Shown piece after piece: positions 7,949-15,912 of a DNA stretch of 30,015 bases (position 1 is the stretch's first letter; every line of letters starts with the position of its first letter). The position numbers were made by a program, and so were the translations under genes. This DNA comes from an uncultured Clostridia bacterium. Lineage in GTDB: Bacteria; Bacillota; Clostridia; TANB77; CAG-508. Where the stretch lies: assembly GCA_947624925.1 (NCBI GenBank), contig CANQMG010000006.1:1-30015 (forward strand), in the 5' to 3' direction. Below the pieces are notes generated by a model, which saw only the letters and a program-made list of their open reading frames with translations, was not told where the DNA came from and did not search any database.

Positions 7949-8698
7949 TTACTGATATTCTATTATATCTGTCCATTTGCTTAAGAATAGCTTTTCTTTT
8001 TCGCTACATTTTGCCATTCTCGCTGCTGCTACAATTGGTATCCATCTTAAGATATTTTCTTTTGGTATTTGCATTTCTTTAGAAAATATTTCTAAATATT
8101 TTTTTCCTTCATTTTCTTTATTATTCATACAATATAATAAATAAGTGGTTGCAGCATCTGCTGACGCATTTCCTTGTGTTACATGTGCCCAATCTAGTAT
8201 ATATACACTTCCATCTTCTTTTATAATTATATTACTTGGATTAAAATCTCCATGACATATTTTATAATGCTTTGGCATTCCTTCTAATCTTGTAAACAAT
8301 TCATATTTTTCGTTATCACCTATGCCTGTAAGCTCTATTCTGCTTTTCAATTTTTCTTTTAATCTATTAAGAAGTGGTGCTCTTTTTGATAATATTTCTT
8401 TTTGAATATCTACAAACAATTTCATATATTCTTCTTCTTTTTCTGGATGTTCTGATATTAGTTGTTCTAATGTCTTCCCCTCTATATATTCATATATAAT
8501 TGCCCATCTATTATCTATTTTAGTTACTTCTAGTAATTTAGGTACATTTAGACCAGTTTCTTCAATTCTTGCATGATTTAATGCCTCATTTAAAATATCA
8601 GATTTTGAGTAATTTTCTACAAATAACTTTATTGTTCTTCCATTATCTTTATAAACAGTTTTTGTATCTCTTTGAACTATTGTTTCTTCAAAGTTCAT
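7949..8698 (-). CDS. APH/choline-kinase-type phosphotransferase
   Basis: This 249-residue protein has a kinase-like phosphotransferase fold. IIYEYIEGKTLEQLI (about 68-82) marks the hinge, HGDFNPSNIII (about 150-160) is the catalytic loop with its Asp and Asn, and YILDWAHV supplies the metal-binding Asp. Relatives phosphorylate aminoglycosides, choline, homoserine or fructosamines, so the substrate cannot be named from sequence. Nothing specifically indicates antibiotic resistance. The start codon overlaps the adhE stop codon by one base (TAATG) and uses a GGAGGTG sequence inside adhE, so the two are translationally coupled and co-transcribed. That coupling hints at a metabolic role linked to fermentation, although chance stacking is possible. 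Confidence 0.8.
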   Translation of the reverse strand: MNFEETIVQRDTKTVYKDNGRTIKLFVENYSKSDILNEALNHARIEETGLNVPKLLEVTKIDNRWAIIYEYIEGKTLEQLISEHPEKEEEYMKLFVDIQKEILSKRAPLLNRLKEKLKSRIELTGIGDNEKYELFTRLEGMPKHYKICHGDFNPSNIIIKEDGSVYILDWAHVTQGNASADAATTYLLYCMNNKENEGKKYLEIFSKEMQIPKENILRWIPIVAAARMAKCSEKEKLFLSKWTDIIEYQ

Positions 8699-11307
8699 TA
8701 GTTTTCACCTCCATAATATGCTTTTAAATACATATCTTTTATTTCACTCATTAGTGGATATCTTGGATTTGCACCTGTACATTGATCATCAAATGCTTGC
8801 TCTACCATTTCGTCTAATCTATTTAAAAAGTCTTTTTCATCTATTCCATAGTCTTTAATAGTTTTCTTTATACCTATCTTTTCTTTTAATTCATCTATTG
8901 CTTTTATTAGGTTTTCAAGTTTTTCCTCATTTGTATTTCCACCTAAATTCAAATAATCTGCAATTTGAGCATATCTTTCTAATGTATGTGGATGGTCATA
9001 TTGTGAAAATGTTCCCATTTTAGTTGGTGCCTCAGAACTATTAAATTTTAATACCTCATCTATTAATAATGCATTTGCAATTCCATGTGCTATATGATGA
9101 AAAGCTCCAAGTTTGTGTGCCATTGAATGACATACTCCTAAAAATGCATTTGCAAAAGCCATACCAGCCATAGTAGCAGCATTTGCCATTTTTTCTCTTG
9201 CTTCTACATCTTGTGCACCATTTTCATACGCACGTGGTAAATATTCAAAAATTATCTTTAATGATTTTAATGCTAATCCATCAGTATAATCTGTTGCCAT
9301 CATTGATGCATATGCCTCTAAGCAATGTGATACAGCATCTATTCCTGAAGCTGCAGTAAGTCCTTTAGGTGCATTCATCATCATATCGCAATCTACTATA
9401 GCCATTTTAGGCATTAATTCGTAATCTGCTAATGGATATTTTATTCCTGTTTTCTCATCTGTTATAACTGCAAAAGGTGTTACTTCTGAGCCTGTACCTG
9501 CAGAAGTTGGAACAGCAATAAAATATGCTTTCTCACCCATTTTAGGAAAAGTATATACTCTTTTTCTAATATCCATAAATCTCATTGCCATATCCATAAA
9601 ATCTACTTCTGGATGTTCATACATTACCCACATAATTTTTGCAGCATCCATAGCACTTCCTCCACCAACTGCAATTATGCAGTCTGGATTGAATTCATTC
9701 ATAGCTTTTGTTCCTTCTTTTGCACTTGCAAGTGTAGGATCTGGTTCAACATTAAAGAAAGTAGTATGCTCAATTCCCATTTCATCTAATTTTTCTGTAA
9801 TACCTTTTGTATATCCATTTTTATATAAGAATGTATCTGTTACAATAAATACTCTTTTTTTATTTAGTACATCTTTTAATTCTTGTAATGCTACTGGTAA
9901 GCATCCTTTTTTTATATATACCTTTTCAGGCACTCTAAACCATAACATATTTTCTCTCCTCTCTGCTACTGTTTTTATATTTAATAAATGTTTTACTCCA
10001 ACATTTTCAGAAACTGAGTTTCCTCCCCATGATCCACAACCTAATGTTAATGATGGTGCTAATTTAAAGTTGTATAAATCTCCTATTCCTCCATGTGAAG
10101 AAGGAGTATTTATAAGTATTCTACTTGTTTTCATTTTTTTCTGAAATTTATCTAATTTTTCTTGATTATTAAATGTATTTATATAAATAGATGATGTATG
10201 TCCTAAACCTCCATCTTCTATTAATCTTTCTGCTTTATCTACTGCTTCGTCAAAATTTTCTGCTTTGTACATAGCAAGTACAGGAGATAATTTTTCATGT
10301 GCAAATTCTTCTGAAATATCTACACTTGTTACCTCTCCAATTATAACCTTTGTTTCTTTTGGAACTTCTATATTAGCTAATTTTGCTATATTGTATGCTG
10401 TTTGACCAACTATTTTAGCATTTAGTGTTCCATTTATTATCATTGTTTTTCGTATTTTTTCTATTTCATCTTCATTTAGAAAATAGCAACCTCTAGTTTT
10501 AAATTCTTCCTTTACTTTATCATATATAGAATTCATTACAATTACAGACTGTTCTGATGCACAAATCATTCCATTATCAAATGTTTTAGAATGAATTATT
10601 GAATTTACAGCTAAAACAATATCAGCACTTTCATCTATTATTGCAGGTGTATTACCTGCCCCTACGCCTAATGCTGGCTTTCCACTTGAATATGCAGACT
10701 TAACCATACCTGGTCCACCAGTTGCAAGTGTTATGTCACATTCTTTCATAATCATATTTGTAAGCTCTAATGATGGTACATCTATCCAGCTAATTATTCC
10801 CTCTGGAGCTCCTGCTTTAACTGCTGCCTCTAGAACAACTTTTGCTGCTTCAATTGTGCATTTTTTTGCTCTAGGATGTGGACTTATAATTATTCCATTT
10901 CTAGTTTTTAATGATATTAATGTTTTAAATATTGCAGTAGATGTTGGATTTGTAGTAGGTATTACTGCTGCAATTATTCCTAATGGTTCTACTATCTTTT
11001 TTATTCCATATGCTGCATCTTCTTCTATAACTCCACATGTTTTAGTATTTTTATATGCATTATAGATATATTCTGCTGCATAATGGTTTTTTATAACCTT
11101 ATCTTCTACTACGCCCATTCCAGTTTCTTCTACAGCCATTTTTGCAAGAGGTATTCTCATTTTATTTGCTGCTACTGCTGCGGCAAGGAAAATCTTATCA
11201 ACCTGTTCTTGACTGTAAGTTGCAAATATTTTCTGTGCTTTTCTTAACTTTTGCAATGCGTTTTCTAGTGTTTCAACACTATCTACAATTTCATAATTAG
11301 TATCCAT
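8698..11307 (-). CDS. adhE: Bifunctional acetaldehyde-CoA/alcohol dehydrogenase AdhE
   Basis: This 869-residue fusion has an N-terminal CoA-acylating aldehyde dehydrogenase (about 1-440) with its nucleophilic Cys in DNGMICASEQS (C249). An iron-dependent alcohol dehydrogenase follows (about 455-869), with the NAD loop GGGSAMDAAK (548-557). The expected iron ligands are D657, H661, H727 and H741, each four residues later than in E. coli AdhE (653, 657, 723, 737). It reduces acetyl-CoA to ethanol and re-oxidises two NADH, the main redox outlet of a fermenting anaerobe; AdhE usually forms cytoplasmic filaments called spirosomes. A frame start at 11325 has no ribosome-binding site, so the ATG at 11307 behind AAGGAAGG is preferred. 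It shares a transcript with the overlapping phosphotransferase gene. Confidence 0.97.
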   Translation of the reverse strand: MDTNYEIVDSVETLENALQKLRKAQKIFATYSQEQVDKIFLAAAVAANKMRIPLAKMAVEETGMGVVEDKVIKNHYAAEYIYNAYKNTKTCGVIEEDAAYGIKKIVEPLGIIAAVIPTTNPTSTAIFKTLISLKTRNGIIISPHPRAKKCTIEAAKVVLEAAVKAGAPEGIISWIDVPSLELTNMIMKECDITLATGGPGMVKSAYSSGKPALGVGAGNTPAIIDESADIVLAVNSIIHSKTFDNGMICASEQSVIVMNSIYDKVKEEFKTRGCYFLNEDEIEKIRKTMIINGTLNAKIVGQTAYNIAKLANIEVPKETKVIIGEVTSVDISEEFAHEKLSPVLAMYKAENFDEAVDKAERLIEDGGLGHTSSIYINTFNNQEKLDKFQKKMKTSRILINTPSSHGGIGDLYNFKLAPSLTLGCGSWGGNSVSENVGVKHLLNIKTVAERRENMLWFRVPEKVYIKKGCLPVALQELKDVLNKKRVFIVTDTFLYKNGYTKGITEKLDEMGIEHTTFFNVEPDPTLASAKEGTKAMNEFNPDCIIAVGGGSAMDAAKIMWVMYEHPEVDFMDMAMRFMDIRKRVYTFPKMGEKAYFIAVPTSAGTGSEVTPFAVITDEKTGIKYPLADYELMPKMAIVDCDMMMNAPKGLTAASGIDAVSHCLEAYASMMATDYTDGLALKSLKIIFEYLPRAYENGAQDVEAREKMANAATMAGMAFANAFLGVCHSMAHKLGAFHHIAHGIANALLIDEVLKFNSSEAPTKMGTFSQYDHPHTLERYAQIADYLNLGGNTNEEKLENLIKAIDELKEKIGIKKTIKDYGIDEKDFLNRLDEMVEQAFDDQCTGANPRYPLMSEIKDMYLKAYYGGEN

Positions 11308-11385
11308 TTTCTTCCTTCCTTTCATATATTTATTATATAATTTTTTCCAAATTTTATATAAATATTTATATTATTTTTTAAATTA

Positions 11386-11414
11386 TTTATAGCACATAAC
11401 TCTTTTTTTTGCAA
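11386..11414 (-). promoter_or_regulatory. Promoter of adhE
   Basis: Minus strand TTGCAA and TATAAA lie 17 bases apart, leaving a leader of about 70 bases to the ATG at 11307. A Rex-type operator, common at clostridial adhE genes, is not apparent. Confidence 0.55.
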
Positions 11415-11522
11415 GAAAATTAACCCATTATATTTTTATATTGTAATCACAATTTTGTAGAATAAATGCATATACTAATTATGAAATATTTATTAGGGTA
11501 TAATTACTCAATTGGAGGCTAT

Positions 11523-13379
11523 ATGTGTGGTTTTGTTGGTTTTGCAAATATAAAAAGAAGTTTATCTGAAAATCCATCTAATTTAAATATACTTAAAGAT
11601 ATGACTAGAACTTTAAGTAAAAGAGGTCCAGATGAAGAAAATTTTTTTACTGATACTAATGCTTACTTAGGACACAGAAGATTAATAATAATCGATGCAG
11701 AAAATGGTAAACAACCAATGACATATTTTTATAATGGCTGTAGTTATACTATTGTTTATAACGGTCAGCTATATAATTCTGATGATTTACGTAAAAGGCT
11801 TATAGAATGTGGACATAAATTTAATGGATATTGTGATACAGAAGTTATTTTAAAATCATTTGTTCAATGGGGATCTGATATATTTAAAGATTTGAACGGA
11901 ATATTTAGCTTTGCAATTTGGAATGATACAAAAAAAGAATTATTTTTAGTAAGAGATCATTTTGGCATAAAGCCTTTGTATTACACTTTAACAAATAATT
12001 CTATTATATTTGCTTCAGAAGTAAAGGCTATTTTAAAGCATCCAGAAGTTAATATAAAACTAGATAAACAAGGAATTTGTGAACTTTTTGGTCTAGGTCC
12101 TGCTCATACTCCTGGAGTTGGTATTTTTAAAGATATTTTTGAAATTAAACCTGCTCATTATGGTGTTTTTAATGAAAGTGGATTTAAAACATTTAGATAT
12201 TGGAAATTAGAAAGCTTACCTCATAAAGATAATTTTAAAACTACCTGTGATAAGATATATTCATTATTAGAGGATGCAGTAAAAAGGCAATTAATAACAG
12301 ATGTTCCACTTTGTGCAATGCTTTCTGGTGGATTAGATTCAAGTATTATTGTTGCTTTTGCAAGCAATTACTATAAACAAATTAATCACCCACCACTTGA
12401 AACTTTTTCTATAGATTATGTAGATAATGATAAAAACTTTGTAAAAAGTGATTTTCAGCCAAATTCAGATAATCATTATATTGATGTTATGGTTCAAAAC
12501 TTTAATACCAATCATCATAAGATAGTTATAGATACTCCTGAACTTGCTAAAAATTTAGAAGATGCTATGATTGCTAGAGATTTTCCTGGAATGGCTGATG
12601 TTGATTCTTCAATGCTATTATTCTGTAAAAATATTAGAAAAGAAGCAACTGTAGCATTGTCTGGCGAATGTTCTGATGAAGTTTTTGCAGGCTATCCATG
12701 GTTTTTTAGAGAAGATGCCTTAAATAGTGGTACATTCCCTTGGTCTATTGCAATTTCTGAAAGACAGACTTTGTTAAATCCTAATATAGAAAAGCAGGTA
12801 GATTTAAAAGACTACATTGATTACAGATATAATGAAAGTATAAACGAAATTACAATGTTAGATGAAGATTCTGAAGATACAAAACAAAAAAGAATAATAT
12901 CTTATTTAACAATTAACTGGTTTATGCAAACTCTTTTAGATAGATCTGACAGAATGAGTATGTACAATGGTTTAGAACTTCGTGTACCTTTCTGTGATTA
13001 TAGACTAGTGCAATATTTATGGAATATTCCTTGGGAAATAAAAGCTCTAAATGGTAGAGAAAAGGGATTATTAAGATTTATTGTAAAAGATTTACTTCCA
13101 GAAGAAATTGTAGAAAGAAAAAAGAGTCCATATCCCAAAACACATAATCCAACTTATTTAAAAGCTGTAAAAGAGATGCTAACACAAATAATGAATAATC
13201 CAAATGCTCCTATAAATGATTTATTAAATAGAAAATATATTTTAGACATTTTAAATACAGATGGCACAGCTTTTAAGCGTCCTTGGTTTGGGCAGCTAAT
13301 GACGGGTCCACAACTAATGGCATACCTTTGCCAAGTAAATATGTGGCTAGAAAAATATCATCCTAGAATTGAGATATAG
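11523..13379 (+). CDS. asnB: Asparagine synthase (glutamine-hydrolysing), AsnB type
   Basis: This 618-residue, two-domain enzyme has an N-terminal class II glutamine amidotransferase (about 1-210). Its nucleophile must be Cys2 after Met removal, which fixes the start at the ATG of MCGFVGF and not at the upstream ATG of the open frame (11466). GGAGG lies four bases before this ATG. The C-terminal synthetase domain has the PP-loop SGGLDS (268-273), SGECSDEVFAGYPWF and the typical RMSMYNGLELRVPFCD. It converts aspartate, glutamine and ATP to asparagine, glutamate, AMP and PPi. It is the only plus-strand gene in the middle of the window, diverging from adhE and converging on the DUF4065 gene. Repeat copy B begins six bases after its stop. 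Some AsnB relatives amidate cell-wall or peptide substrates, but the full synthetase motifs favour asparagine. Confidence 0.93.
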   Translation: MCGFVGFANIKRSLSENPSNLNILKDMTRTLSKRGPDEENFFTDTNAYLGHRRLIIIDAENGKQPMTYFYNGCSYTIVYNGQLYNSDDLRKRLIECGHKFNGYCDTEVILKSFVQWGSDIFKDLNGIFSFAIWNDTKKELFLVRDHFGIKPLYYTLTNNSIIFASEVKAILKHPEVNIKLDKQGICELFGLGPAHTPGVGIFKDIFEIKPAHYGVFNESGFKTFRYWKLESLPHKDNFKTTCDKIYSLLEDAVKRQLITDVPLCAMLSGGLDSSIIVAFASNYYKQINHPPLETFSIDYVDNDKNFVKSDFQPNSDNHYIDVMVQNFNTNHHKIVIDTPELAKNLEDAMIARDFPGMADVDSSMLLFCKNIRKEATVALSGECSDEVFAGYPWFFREDALNSGTFPWSIAISERQTLLNPNIEKQVDLKDYIDYRYNESINEITMLDEDSEDTKQKRIISYLTINWFMQTLLDRSDRMSMYNGLELRVPFCDYRLVQYLWNIPWEIKALNGREKGLLRFIVKDLLPEEIVERKKSPYPKTHNPTYLKAVKEMLTQIMNNPNAPINDLLNRKYILDILNTDGTAFKRPWFGQLMTGPQLMAYLCQVNMWLEKYHPRIEI

Positions 13380-13385
13380 AATGGA

Positions 13386-13425
13386 GGAAAATAGGACGGT
13401 TCTCTTTTCCACCGTCCCATTTTCC
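13386..13425. repeat. Palindromic repeat, copy B (complete hairpin between convergent genes)
   Basis: Two 15-base arms (GGAAAATAGGACGGT and ACCGTCCCATTTTCC) flank a ten-base spacer. They match at 14 of 15 positions; the odd pair is A/C in a plus-strand transcript but a permitted G/U in a minus-strand one. The minus strand contains the same core as copies A, C and D with one difference. A partial extra unit (GTCCCATTTTC) follows at 13427-13437. It begins six bases after the asnB stop and ends 16 bases before the stop of the convergent DUF4065 gene, so it may end or protect both transcripts. There is no clear T-run. Confidence 0.85.
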
Positions 13426-13441
13426 AGTCCCATTTTCTATT

Positions 13442-14191
13442 TTATATTATTTCAAATTTATGGTACTTTTTTATTATTTCTGGTTTTATCTTTGAATAGA
13501 AAATCATTGTGCCTTTTGTAGTCATTGTCCATGGTGCATTTTCTTTATGAGTTAATTCAACCAATTGTCCAGCTGTTAATTGTCCATACTTTTTTAAAGT
13601 TTTATCAATGCTGATTATTTTCTCTGTACCTTCTTCAGCAAATAATATTCTGCTTTTGGCTGGCATTTCTAATATTGTTATATCTATGTTTTCTTTTTCT
13701 TCTTCTATTGGTTTATAACCATATTTTTTATATTTTTCATATACTGTATCTACAACTGGTCCATACTTAAATGCGTATATTGAGTCTGTAAAAAGTTCTT
13801 TTCCTGTATCACATAAATAATCTGCGAAACATAAATATACTAATTTTTGTAACTTTAATTGAGTACATTTTGTCTTAGATAGTATATATTTAGCAATATC
13901 TATACCTTCTAATTTTCTATCTTGTTTTATTAATTTTATAAATTTATCAAGGCTACCAATAACTTCAACGCCCTTAAAAAAATGATCTGCTTTACATACT
14001 GATTCCCAAGTTATACCTTCTGCTTGTATCATATGTGTAGAAATAGATACATCTTTACCACATTCTGTAGTAATTTTATCTAAATATTCTTTTAGTTTAT
14101 CTTGTATTTGGTCATCATCCACAATAAAATCTAAAGCTATTCTTTTTCCCAATGTATAGGAACTGCTCATAAATATAAAGTGTGTTATCAT
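13442..14191 (-). CDS. Panacea (DUF4065/SocA-like) domain protein, orphan antitoxin-like
   Basis: This 249-residue protein has a C-terminal Panacea/DUF4065 domain at about 95-240. It is recognised by DIAKYILSKTKCTQLKLQKL, LVYLCFADYLC and AFKYGPVVDTVYEKYKKYG. QLTAGQLVELTHKENAPWT closes the domain. The first 90 residues are a separate part that I do not recognise. Panacea proteins are known as neutralising antitoxins (PanAT systems) and as SocA-type protease adaptors. In this window there is no partner: the leader is under 50 bases, and downstream lies only repeat copy B and convergent asnB. It has its own consensus-like promoter and an AAAGGAG ribosome-binding site ten bases before the ATG. 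It may be a solitary antitoxin, a remnant, or an adaptor with another function. Confidence 0.8.
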   Translation of the reverse strand: MITHFIFMSSSYTLGKRIALDFIVDDDQIQDKLKEYLDKITTECGKDVSISTHMIQAEGITWESVCKADHFFKGVEVIGSLDKFIKLIKQDRKLEGIDIAKYILSKTKCTQLKLQKLVYLCFADYLCDTGKELFTDSIYAFKYGPVVDTVYEKYKKYGYKPIEEEKENIDITILEMPAKSRILFAEEGTEKIISIDKTLKKYGQLTAGQLVELTHKENAPWTMTTKGTMIFYSKIKPEIIKKYHKFEII

Positions 14192-14244
14192 AATTATTTT
14201 TCTCCTTTATTTTCCTTTTTGTGTCAATTATTGTAATTATTTTA

Positions 14245-14273
14245 ATTTTAAAACATTTGTTCTTAGTTGTCAA
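14245..14273 (-). promoter_or_regulatory. Strong promoter of the DUF4065 gene
   Basis: A perfect TTGACA and TAAAAT lie 17 bases apart on the minus strand. The transcript would start near 14238, about 47 bases before the ATG, leaving no room for an upstream partner gene. Confidence 0.7.
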
Positions 14274-14296
14274 TAGTTTTTAATAATTTAAGAAAA

Positions 14297-14355
14297 TTTT
14301 TATACTTTATATTTTTTCTTTTAATATTTTATCAATGTTTTTATTTTCTAATATT
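14297..14355 (-). pseudogene. Fossil of the 3' end of plsC
   Basis: These 59 bases align with 15993-16050, the last codons and stop of the acyltransferase gene at 15996, with about four substitutions and one single-base insertion. The last 24 bases are identical. On the minus strand it still reads ILENKNIDKILKEKI and stop, against ILENKNIDEILKEKYTV in the intact gene. The similarity stops exactly where repeat copy C begins. It is a remnant of a duplication or rearrangement, not a working gene. Confidence 0.85.
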
Positions 14356-14390
14356 GGAAAATGGGACAGTTCTCTTTTCCACCATTTTCC
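14355..14390 (-). repeat. Palindromic repeat, copy C
   Basis: On the minus strand a shortened left arm (GGAAAATGG) leads into the same core as copy A; the 27 bases at 14355-14381 are identical to copy A. It starts directly after the MATE stop codon and abuts the plsC fossil on its other side. Confidence 0.85.
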
Positions 14391-14391
14391 A

Positions 14392-15771
14392 TTACTTATT
14401 TTTTAATTCATTTTTTAATAATAAAATTCCTAAAACAAATGATAAAACATCTGCAATTATGGCACTCCATAGCATTGTTACTACACTATGGCTTAATGTT
14501 GCAATTATTATAATTGCTGGAACAAAAAATATAACATCTCTTGCAAGAGCAAGTAAAGTAGATTTAAAACTAGCTCCCATTGATTGTAATAAAATTGATA
14601 ATGACTTAGTCATACAAGTTAATACTATTCCGCCCAAGAAAATTCTTAAACAATACTTAGCATATTCTAGATATTCAAAAGAATTATCATTTCCAAAAAT
14701 ATTAATAATAAATGTTGGATATAACTCAAATATTATAAATGCAATACACCCAATTATAAAATTTATTATTAAGATATATTTAATTGTTTCTTTAACTCTT
14801 TGTATATTTTTAGCTCCCATGTTATAACCAATAATAGGCATACCGCCTAAAGATACTCCTATAACTATTGATACAACAATTCCAAAAACCTTCATACATA
14901 TTCCAATAACTGCAAGTGGTGTTACTACTCCATAAGCTACACCAGTTGATGCAACTGTCATGTACCCATATTTTCCTACCAAATTGTTTGCAACCGCAAT
15001 TATAATTACAATAGCAAGTTGAGTAATTAATGAAGCAAGACCTAAAGATGTTAACTTTTTACATATTTCCTTATCTAATTTAAGTGATTCTTTATTTATC
15101 TTAAAAGATTTAGATTTTTTTAAATATAATAGACTTACTATAAAAGTTAGTATTTGACCAATAATAGTAGCAATAGTAGCTCCTTTAACACTCATATTAA
15201 AAACAAATATAAATATTGGATCTAGAATAATATTAGAGATTGCTCCAATAACTGTTGCAAACATAGCATATTTTGGACTACCATCACTTCTTATAGATGC
15301 ATTTAATCCTTGACCAATAATATAAAAAGGTAATCCATAACAAATAATTCTTAAATAATCTTTAGCATATTGATAGCATTGTACTTCATCTGGGTTTCCA
15401 CCAAATATTCTTAATATTTGTTTGCTAAAAACAAGTCCTAAAATAGTTAAAATAACAGATATAATTATTAAAAGTATTAATCCAGTTCCAATAGATTTAT
15501 TTGCTTTTTCTTTATTTTTTGCTCCTAAAGATAAATTAAATAATGCTGCAGCTCCATCACCTACTAATAGAGCAAAAGCAAGTGCTATAACAGTAAATGG
15601 ATATACAATATTAGTTGCAGCATTACCAAATGCTCCAGCTTTGCTCCATCCTATAAATATTTGATCAACAATGTTATAAAGTGCCGCAACTATCATACTA
15701 ATAACACATGGTATTGCAAATTTCTTAATAAGTTTAGAAATTTTGTCATTTTCAAAATCAATTTTTTCCAT
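14392..15771 (-). CDS. MATE family efflux transporter
   Basis: This 459-residue membrane protein has about twelve hydrophobic segments in two similar halves. The MATE pattern is clear: KISKLIKKFAIPCVISMIV and YNIVDQIFIGW at the N-terminus, then GLPFYIIGQGLNASIRSDGSPKYAM. The second half has SLGGMPIIGYNMGAKNIQRVKETI. MATE pumps export drugs, metabolites or dyes using Na+ or H+; the substrate cannot be read from sequence. A frame start at 15819 lies inside the leader, but GGAGG with five bases before the ATG at 15771 fixes the start. It has its own promoter, a leader terminator that could switch expression, and a possible operator. Repeat copies C and D lie on either side, and the plsC fossil is just beyond, as if the gene had been inserted as a block. 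Confidence 0.93.
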   Translation of the reverse strand: MEKIDFENDKISKLIKKFAIPCVISMIVAALYNIVDQIFIGWSKAGAFGNAATNIVYPFTVIALAFALLVGDGAAALFNLSLGAKNKEKANKSIGTGLILLIIISVILTILGLVFSKQILRIFGGNPDEVQCYQYAKDYLRIICYGLPFYIIGQGLNASIRSDGSPKYAMFATVIGAISNIILDPIFIFVFNMSVKGATIATIIGQILTFIVSLLYLKKSKSFKINKESLKLDKEICKKLTSLGLASLITQLAIVIIIAVANNLVGKYGYMTVASTGVAYGVVTPLAVIGICMKVFGIVVSIVIGVSLGGMPIIGYNMGAKNIQRVKETIKYILIINFIIGCIAFIIFELYPTFIINIFGNDNSFEYLEYAKYCLRIFLGGIVLTCMTKSLSILLQSMGASFKSTLLALARDVIFFVPAIIIIATLSHSVVTMLWSAIIADVLSFVLGILLLKNELKNK

Positions 15772-15794
15772 AATAACCTCCTTTATTTTGAGCA

Positions 15795-15829
15795 TAAAAA
15801 AACATAAGTCCTTAATCAATTGGACTTAC
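15795..15829 (-). terminator. Leader terminator (possible attenuator) before the MATE gene
   Basis: Within the MATE leader, TAAGTCC and GGACTTA form a seven-base-pair stem (8 with a flanking G/U) around a ten-base loop, followed by ATG and a run of seven T. It lies between the promoter and the gene, so read-through must be regulated or partial. Upstream leader segments at 15874-15880 and 15831-15837 (CTTATTG and CAATAAG on the RNA) can pair as an enclosing stem. A TTATCAAT segment can pair with ATTGAT in the terminator loop, giving a competing fold. Confidence 0.65.
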
Positions 15830-15845
15830 GCTTATTGCTACTCAT
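15816..15845 (-). other. Candidate leader peptide of the MATE attenuator
   Basis: An ATG opens a nine-residue frame, MSSNKRKSN, whose last codons form the left arm of the leader terminator; its TGA stop lies in the loop. A ribosome stalled here would keep the terminator from folding. The ribosome-binding site is poor (TAGG about 12 bases upstream), so the frame may be chance. Confidence 0.25.
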
Positions 15846-15883
15846 TGATAAAATTGGCCTAATATTTTTTTCTCAATAAGTTA

Positions 15884-15912
15884 ATTATAACACATCTTCA
15901 AATTTTTTGTAA
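15884..15912 (-). promoter_or_regulatory. Promoter of the MATE leader
   Basis: Minus strand TTACAA and a perfect TATAAT lie 17 bases apart, with a TG one base before the -10 box (extended -10). The leader to the ATG at 15771 is a little over 100 bases. Confidence 0.65.

Noticed and set aside
7949..8698. Aminoglycoside resistance gene
   Set aside because: The fold motifs are shared with many metabolic kinases, and coupling to adhE argues for metabolism; the evidence does not support a resistance call.
9677..10144. Plus-strand open frame of 155 codons inside adhE
   Set aside because: It is antisense to a fully conserved AdhE region and has no start signals.
11440..11453. ATTGT-AATC-ACAAT palindrome between adhE and asnB as a Rex operator
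   Set aside because: Rex sites need a longer TTGTTAA-type pair. This one lies upstream of the adhE -35 box, and five-base arms arise easily by chance in such AT-rich DNA.
14192..14354. Toxin gene partnering the Panacea protein
   Set aside because: No frame with a ribosome-binding site is present. The space holds the promoter and the plsC fossil.
14267..14827. Plus-strand open frame of 186 codons
   Set aside because: It runs antisense through the MATE gene and the plsC fossil, has no ribosome-binding site, and its residues mirror AT-rich non-coding strands.
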